From Flabesymbios commensalis (lineage: Eukaryota > Annelida > Polychaeta > Terebellida > Flabelligeridae), in the NCBI GenBank assembly GCA_964017125.1, contig OZ024902.1:30424438-30488437 (forward strand): a stretch of DNA of 64,000 bases, given 5' to 3'. A program made the position numbers and the translations under genes. Shown piece by piece: positions 15,201-30,200 of this stretch. The notes under the pieces are model-generated. The model was given only the letters and a program-made list of their open reading frames with translations, made no database searches and was not told the origin of the DNA. Within the stretch, counting starts at the first letter, position 1; each line of letters starts with the position of its first letter.

Positions 15201-18200
15201 TGAGACATCTGTTTTCATAACTGAACATATTCTTTGGCCATTCAAAGCTAGAAACTGTGTTAGCTATCAGAGGATATATGGATATTCTACTAGTGTCATT
15301 TGATATAAAAGTAAACATGACTGAAGGACCTCTCAAAAATTATTTCTAGGTCTGGCTGCTTAATCAGGTTTTACTGCACAAATATTTTGAGTTTGTTCAT
15401 TTTGTAATAAAAAATATGTAGGTCTACATAGGTAATTATATTATATTACAAGAGACAAGAAGATGAGATTTAAATCTGTCATGCAGTTGCATACAACACT
15501 AAACCACACCTACCTCTTCTAGTGTGGTGTCAGATATCCCGTAACTGGAGATGCCAAGTTTTGCAAGGTTAAGGTCTAGTGCGTCAAACAGTTTGCCAAA
15601 TAAGGCAGTGTGTGCGGGATCGTCTGGCAGGTGATAGGTCAGCTCGGTGCCCTCTTCCTCCATCAGCACGGCTTCTTCTACTATACCCTTGATAAACTGT
15701 GTCACCTCACTCGCATTAGCTGAAGTACCTGAAAAATCATTATGCCCTCTGTAATTGTAACATTGTATATCATATAAGTTAACCCTTGTGTTGCTGGGAC
15801 TGTATATACATCTTAACCCTTATCCCGCTTAAATAAATCACTTGAAATTGTGTCTCGCTACCGAAAGCCACAACTTCAAGTCTTAGAAAAGTATTCATAT
15901 TTGTTTAATGTGAGACAAATCATTGGCAAATCTTGATGTTTAAACACTCATTTCATTCCTATTTACTGTGACTCAACCTGGTAATAAAACTAATTAAAAC
16001 GACTATAGTTGTGCTAGGTTTAAGCATTGTGCTGCTGAATTAACCCTGCGCCTGCTGATCACGCCAATAGTCATTTTTACCCCGTTTTATTACCCAGCAG
16101 ACCCAAGACGTTGAATCAATGTTGGTTTATTGTTGGCCCATCGTCTACGACGCTGGACCAACATTAAACCAACATTGATTTAACGTCTTGTGTCTGCTGG
16201 GTAGTTGACCAAATCACTGATATTGGGAATGATATGTGTGTCTAAACATCAAGATTGTGCAAATGCTTGTTCTCAAATGAAACAAATATGAGTAGCGACA
16301 CAATTTAAAGTGGGTGAAAATTTGAATAAATTAACTTTAAAGAAATTGTGTCCCTTCATTCTAGTTAGCTGAAACACCGCAAATATCATTATGCTCGCCA
16401 TAATTGTGACACTGTATCATAATATTCAACCCACGTACTGTTGGGACCGTATATATAAGTTTCAAATCAAGTTGCAAACAAAAATATGATACTAGCATGA
16501 ATAAAATAGTTTGTGGTAGATGCTCAGTTGATAAAATAATCTACAATTTTTTCATTCATTTGAAGCTGTTAACTGCGTTAGCAATTCCAGTAAATTCAGT
16601 AAATTCTTCTGTTTCAAATTGACTACCAGCATATTCTACTGATTTCAATAAAATAATTAGATAAAATCAACATCAACGGTCAGTGATGGTGGGATTTCAC
16701 ATGATTGTTCGAGGTATATTGGTACAAATTTGACAAAATGTGATGAATTAATTCAATAAAATAACTGAATAGGTAGCGTAATCAAAATGTTTAATACCTG
16801 CAGTACTGCTTGCAGAATCACTGCCTGTCTCCATATCGGCGATACCTTCATCGCGACCATTTGGCATGACAGGAAGCCCAGCAGTTGGTAGGCTTAGCTG
16901 AATGACAAAATACATAGCTCAGTGGAAACAAAGACAATATAGATAGTCAAGTGATTGATTCTGCATGTTATTTATTTTAAACCCTTGAATTTAGACTGAA
17001 AATACAATATCTAACTTTTACCAATTATGATTTTATTTATAACAACAATTTCAAGAGGGGTGTAAACAAGTTCAGTGAAATGAACAATAGGCATAGGCCT
17101 AATATACACATTTGCTTGTGAACGTATAACTTTCCAACATTGTGAGCTTAATATTCAGTACCTTACTCAGAAAACAAAGAGATGTTGATCAAGTGTTGTT
17201 TTGATGTAGGGCCAGCGTCGCACACGGTGACCCAGCATTCAAACAAAACGAGACAATATATCATGTTTGTTAGATAAGACATCGGCCTGCTATACAGCCT
17301 CCATGGTATGTTTCCTGATGAGGTTTCTTACTTTGCTGTCAGCCAGTCTAACAGAGCTTCCTTGAGCCGAGTCTCTGCCAGATTCCGATGCCTTATCCTC
17401 CACTTCTGGTGTTCCCTTCACAAGAGTCAGGTTGTAGCCACTGCCGAACCGGCCCTTCAGGAAGAGACTGGACCCACAGCAGCACAGCTTACCCTGTGAT
17501 ATAATGGCGATTCTGTCACCGAGAACATCTGCCTCATCCATAAAGTGTGTGGACAAAATGATGGTGCGTCCTGAAAAAATAAAAAATACAATTACAGATG
17601 TAAGGTGAATAAATAATAAATAAGTACATAAATATGGTGTGAAATTTAAAGGTATTTATCCAGCAAAATTATGTCAAGTTAAATTTACCAATCATATTAT
17701 GTAATTTCATGGGAACTTTCCCATGAACAATTCCATTGGGATTCCGGAATCAAAACATGCTTATAATTATACATATATTTTATGTAAGAAAGAGAGTGAT
17801 TCTTTATTCTTTCATTACCTTGTCTGTACTTCAGTAGGAGTTCCCAGATAGATCTTCTTGCATAAGGATCAACACCGGCTGTCGGTTCATCCAGAATAAC
17901 AACACGTGAGTCAGCCACAAACGCTATGGCTACTGATAATTTTCTCTTCATTCCTCCTGTTTTACAGAACATATTACATTAATATTAAACATTCCCAAAC
18001 AGATACTAATGTGACTATGCATCACAAATTTTACTTTCATTCATTTTTACTTCAGAATTAGTCTAGAATTGAACAGTTTTAAAAGCAAATAAAAAATACT
18101 GTATTCAAGAAAATGTATTTTTGTCAATATAAAAAAATTCTCACACACGCAAAACAATTAGCCAAACTGTAAATTCGAACTGCATTTTGACTACAAAAAT

Positions 18201-21200
18201 ATTGAGTAGCGCAAATGTGCAAGTAAAGATTTCAGAAAAGGAACAATTTTAAAGGCAATAGATTTATTTCTCCGATGTATTATTTATTCCCTTGAAGCTG
18301 GCTATTGCATTAGCAATGCCAGCTTCAACAGAATAACTAATGCACCATGGCAATGTGGCACTTCAAACAGTATAGAGAGTACCTGAGAGTTTTTTGGACT
18401 GATCATGGCGCTTGTGTGGTAAGCCAACATCTAGAATCAGCTGGTCAATCTCTTCTTGTATTCGCTCTTTCTGCATTCCTTTCAGGCTGGCATAGAACCA
18501 GACATGCTCCTCCACAGTCAGCCTGCAAGGTGAACATATCTGTAAATCTTTACAGTAATAAACACTGTATACTCTTTACAGTAATAAACACTGTATACTA
18601 TCCTGAGCCTGCATTCTGTAGAAGTTACCTCTTATATCTTAAGCATCAGATTGATTGAAGTGGCCATATTCACCAATCTGATACTAATGATGCATTGTAC
18701 ATGTAATTTCTACAAGAATGCGGGCCCAGCAATATAATGCACTTCAAGAATTGCAATAAGAATCAATGTCTTATTATGCTTATTGGACTAAAATTTGAAT
18801 GTGAACAAGATTATTTTGGTATGAAAATTTTGATTTGCTAATTTTTCATCCAAACTTAATGTTTTCATTCATTGGAATATGCTTGTAGTACAACAGACAT
18901 ACGCCAGTCATTTAAAATAATTCAGATTGAATCAAGATAATAACTTTAAATGTGAGCATGAATTTTATGCCGTTTGGATTGAGGAGGGGTGAGGGTTATC
19001 ACTAAAATTATTTTTAGTATTTATCATTTTAATTTTAAAACATTTAAAGCTGATACAGTTTCCAGCTACAAATCATAAAACAATAATGCTTCTTCTAAAT
19101 AATCTTATTCACATTAACCCTTATGCTACAGGAACCATATATATATATATTGTTTCAAGCAAGTATCAGACAAAATAAAATGCCGCTGAAATCCACAAAA
19201 TAGTTTGTGATAGATGATCAGTCTACATTTTGTAGGTGACCATTTCTCACAAATACACATATTTTCCGTCATTTGAAGCTGGAAATTGCGTTAGCAATTC
19301 CAGCTTCAAATGACAAAAAAATAGAAACAATCCAGCAGCGAAAAGGTTAAGCCATTAAGGGACAAGGGAGCTCAAACAGTAAATATTACCTGTCAAACAG
19401 CACATTGTGTTGAGGACACATTCCCATACTGGTTCTGATGGAGTCCATGTCTGAACGTATATCATAGCCGTAGATCTGAGCGGTACCTTCTGTAGGCGGG
19501 AACAGTCCAGTCAGTATCGACCTGCGATCAAATAATTACATGTATCAGTAAAATATGCATCATTTCGGCAAGCGGGGCGTTAACCCTGATCCTGATAAAT
19601 TAATTTATTAAAATTTTCAACCACTTGAGGTTGTGCATCGCTACCGCAATCCACAACCTCAAGAGGTTAAAAATTACTCCTATTTCTTAATTTAAGACTC
19701 TAATATTTACAAATCTCGAAGTTTAAACACAGATTTCATTCCCAATATCAGTGATTTAATCAGTTAATAAAACTGCTTAAAAACAAATATTATCGTGATT
19801 AGCAGGCAAAGGGTTAACCCTTGTACTGCTTAAGACTTTATATATATAGTTCCAAACCAAATTAAAGGCCACTAAAATTGGTGTATGTCCAGTTTATCAT
19901 ATAAATAAATCTGGGAGAAGACTATTTTTCATAAATATTAATATTTTTCATCATTTGAAGCTGGAAATTGTGTTAGCAATTTTAGCTTTATATGAATAAA
20001 AAAAAGAAACAAACAATTCAGCAACAGAATGGTCAACTATTTTGAGGAGGAAATTTACCACTTACATGGTAGTAGTTTTTCCTGCCCCGTTGTGACCAAG
20101 GAAAGAGGTTATCTGTCCTTCATAAAAATTGAGATCGAGTCCATCGACGGCTACCTTCTTGCTGTGCTTGTACACCTTTCTCAAACCCTTGATGCTCACA
20201 CCCATCGTGGCAGCAGTTGGCTCTGCCTCAAAGTTTTCAGATGCTAAAATAGTAGAACAAAATGTATATTAGTGGAAAATTCAGTGACAAAATATATATC
20301 AATCAAAAAGTAGAATATTTCTCCAGCTATTCAAATTCACAAGATTTTATTGTCGTCAAAAAACTTTGAACTAAAAACCAAAAACTGGAAAATGCATAAT
20401 ATCAAACATAGATTAACCCTTTAGACCACTGAGCTATTAAATTTAAATTTTCAGTGACTTGAAGTTGTGACTCAAAGTGACTGAAAAATTGTGTGATTTG
20501 AGAAAATGAAGTGCCAACATTTGTCAGTGTTTCAAGATTCAAAGCCTATTTTACTTTTAACAACTGTTTATACAGGTGCTAATAAAAACACAGAATGGTT
20601 ACTGTGGGCGACATCAGTGCTCTAAAGGTTACAAGAGCAGTAAATATCAGATACAGTTTGTATAATAAACACCTACTCTGCTGGTTAGGATTCATTTCGT
20701 AGTTCCTTCTTCCCATTTCACTGTCACTCACGTAGGAGCTTCCCATCCAGTATGATTTAGTGACGAAAAAGTACCACGGTCTTGGCACCCCAAATTGACC
20801 TGAAAAAAGGTAGGTGTAGTCGTGAACACTCATCACTAGATTTTTAAAGTAGCTTTCAAATACATCTATAGTTTATAATTTATAATATACATATAATTTC
20901 ATCATTTCCGATTATCTATTATTTTTTCTAAATTAAACCCTTTAAGCTCTCGTGTCACATTTATGCTCCATGTAGCATACATGGATACAATTGAATTAAC
21001 AAATATAACACGATATAAACCATTGAAATAACAATGCTCCAAATTATGTAATATTTATTGGTAGAAAGTACAAATATACACATTACAAAATCAATAAATG
21101 CTACAAAAAAATACAATTCAAGTTATATTAATTTTGTTAGGATTGACACATTTTATATGTCATTCCCACAGATTTTAAATAATTAAAGCTGTTTTATCAT

Positions 21201-24200
21201 GAAAACTGCATTGGAGGTTTGTACAGTTTCTTTTGAGCAATGATCCTGCACATGACAATCTGTCAAATTCATGACTTTACACAAAATTCATGAATATATT
21301 CAATTTCAACCTAATACAGCAGCACAAAAGTGAAAATGATGACCGAACAAATTTTCTACAGGCCAGTTTTTCTCACCTGGAAAAACGGCTTCAATATACC
21401 AGGTGATGAGGCCATAGATGACGGCATCTATCAGCATCATGACCATAGAGCCCAGCAGACTGAAATCATCTCCGACGACAGGACTGTGGGCCATATTATT
21501 CCACTGTATACCAACACCTTGTTGTTCATACTTAAGGATGTAAGTGCTGCCAAAGCCAAAAGCTACCGTTGAGGACAAACTCTGTAATGAAAATATAATT
21601 CAGATAAGAAAGGATCCAGCGCATTATGATGTCGGATCAAGATGCCTCATGCAAAGAATATCATAGCAAATAAGATGTTAAACATTTGCCGAAATCATAC
21701 ATTGCCTAGTAATGAATTCTTTAACAAGACTACATAAGTCCAGGAGCTCCCGCTCCGAATTAGAATTTGATTAAGCAATTTTGTATAGGGTTATTAATGT
21801 AGTCCTAGTCTAGGTCAAAAATCAAGACGCAAGACAACTAGGTCTAAGAAGCCCAGTCTAAGAGTAAGATAAGAACTAGACAGTCTGTCAGAGATTGCAA
21901 ACCTCCATTGAAATTAATGATCCTAATCAGTATCCCAGTAATGGTCTACCTATCTGGCATGGTTTACCCGATATCAGGCCAATCGAGTTAACTAATAGCT
22001 GATTTACGGTCATTTTGAATTCGATATAAATTAGTTAAAAACTTAGGGTGCATCCTCCCCCGAAACCTCAAATTTTGTTTTATAGTAATGGACTAACATC
22101 TAACACAGTTTGCAAAATATTGGGCATGTGAAAGTAAATAATGGCCGATAGAGGGCCATTTTGAATTTGATCAAGTCAAAATTTTCCAAGATGCATCCTC
22201 AGCTGAAATCTCACATTTCATTCTATAGTTATGGTCTAGCCATCTAGCACGGTTTACCAAATATCGCCCATGTGAAAGTGAATAATGGCCGATAGGAGGC
22301 CATTTTGAATTTGATCAAGTCAAAATTTTTCAAGATGCATCCTCTCCTGAAATCTCACTTTTTGTTTTATAGTAATGGTCTAGCCATCTAGTACGGTTAC
22401 TAAAAACCGGCTATGTGAAAGTAAATAATGGCCGATAGGCGGCCATTTTGAATTTGATCGAGTCAATTTTTTTCAAGATGCATCCTCTCTTGTAATCTCA
22501 CATTTTGTTTTATAGTAATGGTCCAGCTATCTAGCACGGTTTACCAAATATCAGCAATGTGAAAGTAAATAGTGGCCGATAGGCGGCCATTTTGAATTCG
22601 ATTGAGTCGAAAGTTTTTTAAAGGCATCCTCTCTCTACGTCACATTTTGTTTTATAGTAATGGTCTAGCTATCTAGCACGGTTTACCTGATATCGGGCCA
22701 ATCGAGGTAAATAATGCTGATTGCCGGCCATTTTAAATTCGTAAATTAAAAATTTTCAGGGTGCATCCTCCCCCGAAAACTCACACTTTGTTTTATAGTA
22801 ATCAGGTAATGGTCTAGCCATCTAGCACGGTTTACCAAATATCAGCCATGTGAAAATGAATAATGGCCGAAAAGGCGGCCATTTTAAATTTGATCAAGTC
22901 AATTTTTTTCGAGATGCATCCTCATCTGAAATCTCACATTTCGTTTTACAGTAATGGTCTAGCCATCTAGCACGGTTGACCAAATAACGGTCATGTGAAA
23001 GTGAATAATGGCCGATAAGCGGCCATTTTGAATTTTATCGAGTCTAATTTTTTCAAGATGCATCCTCTCCTGAAATCACACATTTTGTTTTATAGTAATG
23101 GTCTAGCCATCTAGCACGGTTTACCAAATAACGGCCATGTGAAAGTGAATAATGGCCGATAAGCGGCCATTTTGAATTTTATCGAGTCAAATTTTTTCAA
23201 GATGCATCCTCTCCTGAAATCACACATTTTGTTTTATAGTAATGGTCTAGCCATCTAGCACGGTTTACCAAATAACGGCCATGTGAAAGTGAATAATGGC
23301 CGATAAGCGGCCATTTTGAATTTTATCGAGTCAAATTTTTTCAAGATGCATCCTCTCCTGAAATCACACATTTTGTTTTATAGTAATGGTCTAGCCATCT
23401 AGCACGGTTTACCAAATAACGGCCATTTGAAAGTGAATAATGGCCGATTGGCGGCCATTTTGAACTTTGACAAAATGATTTTTTTCAAAATACATCCTCT
23501 CCTGAAGCCTTACAATTTGTTTTATAGTAATGGTGTAGATATCTTGAGCGGTTTTCATGATATTCCACAATATCAGGCCTGTCGAGGTGAATAATGGCTG
23601 ATAGGCGGCCATTTTGAATTTTATCAACTTCAAATTTTTCAGGATGCATCCTCTCCTGAAACCTTACAATTTATTTGATATTAATGGTGTAGCTATCTTG
23701 AGCGGTTTTCATGATATTCCGCAATATCAGGCCTGTCGAGGTGAATAATGGCCGATAGGCGGCCATTTTTAATTTTATCGACTTGAAATTTTTCAAGATG
23801 CATCCTCTCCTGAAACCTCACAATTTGTTTTATAGTAATGGTGTAGCTATCTTGAGCGGTTTTCATGATATTCCGCAAAATCTTTCAGTCGGATTTACCG
23901 ATGTTATAAATTAGGTCAAAGTGCTGGGTCAACTTCAAGGTCAAGGTCCAAAAACCTGAAAAGGCACAACTAGGGACCTTAGAGAACATGTATGTGCAAT
24001 ATGACTGTCATCGGCCCAGTACTTTTCGTGATCTGCTCCGGAAACGAAGTGCGCGTCAAAACGTCTAAATAGGTCATAGTTCTGAACCAGAAGTAGGTCA
24101 AAGTTCAAATACCCCAAAAGGCACAACTAGACCCCCTAGGGGTGTTGTGTGTAAAATTTGAAGACAATCGGACAAGTACTTTCAGAGATATGCTCCGGAA

Positions 24201-27200
24201 ACGAATTGTTTACGGACGGCCCAACGGCCCAACGCCGTCACATCATCATTTTCTCCTCTGCAACCTTGCGTATTGAATTCAGATTAAAAATCTTTTAACC
24301 CGTCCATTAGCCCCCTGGAAGTAACCCACATACCAAAAATTGTTATCCTAGCTTATTTTCTCACAAAGTTATAGGCAAAAGAAGAGGCCAAAAAAAAACG
24401 GAGGTAGAATCCATAGCTCCCTTCGCTCACCTACGGTGACGGCGGGAGCTAAAAAGGTGATGAGCTGTTTTCTGAAAATACCATTAATAATTAAATCAAA
24501 TGAAGAAGATTTTTTTTCTATATTGTATATCAACCCTTCCAGTACGTGGGCCGTCACCACCACGGCCTAAATGATGTACACTAAAGTATGTGGGCCGTCG
24601 CCATGAAGGCCTAATTTATTGACTTGATACATTTGGGCCCAGTACTGTGGGGATCATTACTGCCAGTAGTGAGAGGGTTAATAGCTTCAAGTCCACAACA
24701 AACATCTTGGTTTATTTCTGGGGAACATTTATTTATTTTTTTATTATACAGTTGTAATACCAAGTATAATATGTAGATGTATTATTTGAAAAAAACATGT
24801 TTATCTTTTATTTGAAGATGGAAATCATGTCAACGATTTGCCAGGTTTACAACAAAGACAAATAACAGCACATGAACATAACTCCCAATACTTACTGCAA
24901 AAGACTTCTGACCAGAAGTCATGTGGTCTTCCCAGCGCACACAGAAACTGTACGGCAAATATCCAACAAAGTAGAAGACGCCAGCACACGCTGCAGCTAG
25001 GTTGGCACGGCTGAAGAATACACTGATCATAAAGCACTGCAGAATTGTGACAATGGTGAAAATGAGCATAAACACAAGAAGGACGCTGGCGTCTGAATGC
25101 TGCATCAACGTACCCACCTGACAAAGAAAAAACATTGAGGAAAATTAATTGAATAAAAAATAGTATATTACATCATAATACATGCGATAAGGACATCGAT
25201 ATATTACACTTAAATTTTTTCTAAAACACAATAACTCTTTCAGCGTAGGACCAGCATTTAGACTTATGTCAGATAACTAAATAAAATTATATATTCATAC
25301 AAATTTCATTGTATTTACTTCTGTGATAAATTCCTCCCCTTGGATATGATATCCAAGGGGACGAGTTATGTAAATGATATAAGAGTCCCAGTGAATGTGA
25401 TCCATTTTTTTCAACCAGACAATGCTTCACAAATTTGGCAGCACTTATCTTTACCTTGAGCAGCGTGACCAAGAGCAGCACGGATGTTATCATTACAATA
25501 AAGGAGGTGATGAACCACGCCACCCAGTGTACACCGTTCCCCAAGCCCATCACTTTCATCACTTCTTTAAGGCGCTGCTCTTTCTCGTACACAATTCCTT
25601 TCACAATCATGGCCACTGAGAATAGCCAGGCCAGTGTCATAAACAGAGGCACAGACTTGGAAACCTGCTGTGTGAATCTGAAAAAAAAAATCACTAGATT
25701 AAAATATTGCAGTATTATACAACATAAACACTTAACCCTTTCAGCGTGGGGACGTCAGGATCTGACGGCTGTAGAAAGCCGGTACCCGCACTGAAAGAAT
25801 TAAAATACTTATATTTATAAGACCCTAAACATAGGTATTCAAATAAAGCAGAAATAGCTAACTAAGCCATTTACGATTATTTTAAATAAAAAAAACCCTT
25901 TGGTTTCCAGTTACTACAAAAATATGTTGGAGCTTTTAGGGTTAGCCTAATAAATGTATGAATTTATAACCCTTTTAATCGCTATACATGACAACAATCG
26001 TTTTAAATATGTTTTATCACGCAACCAAATGACTGTTATTGGGAATTAAATGTTCAAAAAGCAAGGTTTGCAAATGTTTGGGGTTGCAGGAGCAAGACAC
26101 AACTTCAAGTGGGTGAAAATTTAAATGAAATAACATAGGTAGCTAACTGAACATAGTGGACATTATCACATATCTTCATGCACACAAAGAACAACTGGCC
26201 GAATACTACTGCTTAGCTATCATACAGCTTGAATAACTTACTTGTCACTTAGGTAGCATGGATATGGAAACTGTTGCAAAAACATTCCAATTTTTTCTCG
26301 TGCTGGATTATATAACTGTAAGATGCCATGCTCAATCATATCTTGTATATAAACAAATCCATAGACAATATACTTCATATCAGGCAACGGTTTGGCACGA
26401 GGTCCAGCTGTCCAGTATCTAAAATAAAAGTACAAAAATTAATGGATTTCCTTTTTCTCAAATGTCATACAATATATATCTATTTTGTAGTTGTATAAAT
26501 CTACATACAGTATATACATGAGAGAAAAACAAATATCTTCAAAGTACTTACTTATCAACTACTTTGCCTTTAGATGTGGTATCAACACGATCTACAGACA
26601 ATCTAATGCGTACTGTTGTGTTTGGCAGTAGTTTATCAGTGTGTGTGTAATCCATCCCGTCAAATATTATAGCTATAGCCAAGATAACACAAAAATAAAA
26701 AAATGATCAAGTAATTATGTTGCAAACAATTTATTCAATTAAAAAATAAATAATTAAATGGTAAAAAAGGCGCATCCTTCAACACTGCACATCATAAAAA
26801 TATACACAAAATACTACGGGTATATGTTATAGACTGGTGAGATGGCAACTCGAGCCATTGATAAACAACTACATGTATGTCACTGCTGAGGAGTTTGCAA
26901 GCTTGTAACAGTAAATTTTGAAATGAAAAAAGACTTACCGCCCCAAAGCATGTTGTCCTCAATGTAGCTCAATGATTTTTCTATTAGTTCTTCTTCATTT
27001 TGATGTGCTTCAAATTTGTCAAATTGAAAACACTACAAAAGAGATGGGGAAAACAAATTTACATTTGAATTCTGATGGAAAACTTATTTGGGATTGGGAG
27101 AAATTTTTAATCTGTAGTTTTTTTCTTATGCATTCTGAGAACATTCTTAACAATGTGGAACAATCAATAATGACAGTAAAATTGAAAAGCTTTTTTTGCT

Positions 27201-30200
27201 AAACATAAATAATGACTACTCTCGTCAATTCCATGTCTCTCTTACCATTTTCATTCACTGTTCTAATACGTAGAATTTCTTACTGTACATTAAATACTGT
27301 ACATTTGTGACAAGGACGAATTCGCATATTCAAGAACCTCACTAAAATTATTGTTATAGGTAATAGCGCTACCTATCTTCAAAAATTACCAATACTACAG
27401 TGAGCTTTAACTACAGCCTCTATGAAGACTCAACAACAATATGTGTTAGCCGATGGAGCGAGAGTGTGAATAAAAATAACACTAGGATAGAGTAAATCAT
27501 CAACATTGTGTATAACAATACTAGTCTCTTGCCACAGCCCAACTAAGGCCTTAGGCCTACTGTGTGCATAAAGATTTCCATAACAGTTATTACATCAGAG
27601 GTGTGGTGACAGTCACCTTCCCCTACTTGTGATGACGATGGATGAGGGGAGTTGTTAGCAATTTCATGCCTGAGTAAGCACCATTAAGGTGACATTCCAC
27701 AGGTCAATGACGATTTATTAGGCATTAAATTATGGCAGAAAATATATTTTTGAAATTCAAAGTTCACAAATTCTAGACTTCGCAAAAAGTCCCAAAATCA
27801 TAAATTTACCAAAATTTAAAGACACCAAAATTACCAGATCTACATTGTCTGCTACTTGGATGTGCAAAGGATTAGTGTTACAGTACAGTTTGTGGTTAAC
27901 CCTTGTGCTCTTGAATAGTTCATTTCTATTTTTCATTCATTTAATAACACAATATCCAGCTTCGAAAGCTGAAAAATATGTTGATTTAAAGCACTGAATT
28001 ATTTGTGTACAAACCATGGAGACCAAAGGATTCTTTTCAACTTAGATATATCATAAATGTCTTAGTTAGCTCTTTCCGATTCATTTGAATACCTATGTTA
28101 TGGGTCTATGGCCATTATAAATATTTTTACTATTTACAGCCCGGGGATCGACTTTAGACGTCAGAATTTGACTTCTACAGATGTCAGATTTTGATGACCA
28201 AAATTGATCCCCGGTTGTAAGAGTTTAAACTGGTCATCTGCCACAAACTATTTGATCTTTCAAAAGATTTTGTTTGATACGTCCTTGGAGCTGTGTTACT
28301 TACATCGAGGTACTTTTTGAGTGTAGCCATCACAGCATCCATCTGGTCGAGGCTACTCTCCCAGTTATAATCCTCCTCCGACTGTTTGTCACCCAGCCAC
28401 GAGAGTAACTCATCAACTCGTGGCATATACTCATCATTCTCATTACTCGTGTGGATCTGTGTGGTCAGATTCTGGAAAAAATCAAAAAAATTAACACTAT
28501 ATATTAAAATAAACATTCTAAATCCGTGTTGAGAAGCCACATCGGGGTACCATTGATCAAATTATGATGCTGACCAAGATGGAAATGAAGCCACAACACA
28601 GTATTGTATGTGTGAGATGTTGCAATCTACCCTTTTGTGGCTTTATATCCATCTTATATTTAAATTCTTCAATTTCACACACAAATTTGGTCAATACCTG
28701 GTGTCATTGTATGTACTTAACTATTGTTGTGCTTGAAGAATATAAATAATGAAATATGTCTCAGCTGTTTTTAAAATTTGTTAAATACATTTACAACTAG
28801 AAATTATCCCCATATCATATTTCTTCTCTTGGAGCTAAAGTATCCAATGAGTGACTAAGATGACAATTTAAGTGTCATACAAGCGTGTGGTACAACTGTG
28901 CTGATAGCTAAAAAACTTACAATGAATCACATAAGAATTTGACAGTAAGTAAATACCTTTAAAATTTTCAGACCAACATCATTTTGAAAGTAATCACGTA
29001 GCCCTGGTGAAGCTGTGTCATGCCAGTCCATCGTCATCTGTCTTAGAGTGGCATAAGCCTCAAATGAAGAGTTTGCCTGCAGAAAGAACAATCCATAAAC
29101 TTGGTATTTATCTTGGAAACAGCAGCACATACTATTTATGTTCGTCTGAGAATAAATGGAATTATATTGGTTAATATGAAAACTTTAAATCATTGTATTT
29201 TTGGGATAACAAGGTTCCAGGGAATAATTTGCTTCAGAAAAAGTGTGTAGCAGTTTAGCATATGGGCATGTGCCAAGCTACTATTCTACATACGAAAAAC
29301 TGCTACACCAACATATTATAGTGTAGCATTTGCCCTTAATTGTGTAGCAAACTGCACCGCTACACCAGACAAATTATTCCCTGAGGTTCTTAGATGGTTA
29401 GGCGCATGTCAGGGCAAAGAAGTACCAAAACAAATTAACAGGTTCATGTATGAGCAAATTCGATGAATTATATGCATGGATATCAGTCAAAGACAAGCCA
29501 ACGTCAGTTGATCCCTTTTATCCTACTTAATTTGAACATAAAAAATTAAGTGTTGCAACTACCAATGTTCTAACTCTTGGCTAAATACATACTAATTACC
29601 TATATTCAAGGGATTATCTGATCCCAACCAACAGGGTTTGATAATAAAAGACTCAAGTTAACACAAAAATGTGTCAAGCAGCAAATCGCTGAAGGGCTAT
29701 ATTGGAAAAATTTAGATGATAATATTGTATTCAAATTATTTTCCTGCTGGCAATGGGCCATAATGTTATAATTTGCATTTTATTTGAAATATTTGTGTCA
29801 TTTTATCTGAAACTGCTCCAGACAAACTACATAAAACCAAGCATAAAAACAGGAAAAAATTGTGCAAAAGTGAGTATATTTTTTTTAATTAAAAATAACC
29901 TAGCACATGTACATCTATACAAGTAATTCCAAAGTAACAAAGGTCATTTTTCAAGAGTGATTCGACTTTAATCTGCACAATGACAAAGAGTAAACTAAAT
30001 AAGAAAACCATTAGAAAACTTCAGTCCAGTGCAGGTACACTTTGACCAGATATTGATTGAACCAGCATTTTCATAGTTTACAATATAATACCTGGTGTAT
30101 AATTTTTCTGACTGCAGGTGTGTCAGGACTATAGGGTAGCTTGCCACGCATCATGGGTTTAATTTGACGCCAGAGAATACGCATACCTCGAGTTGCCTGG

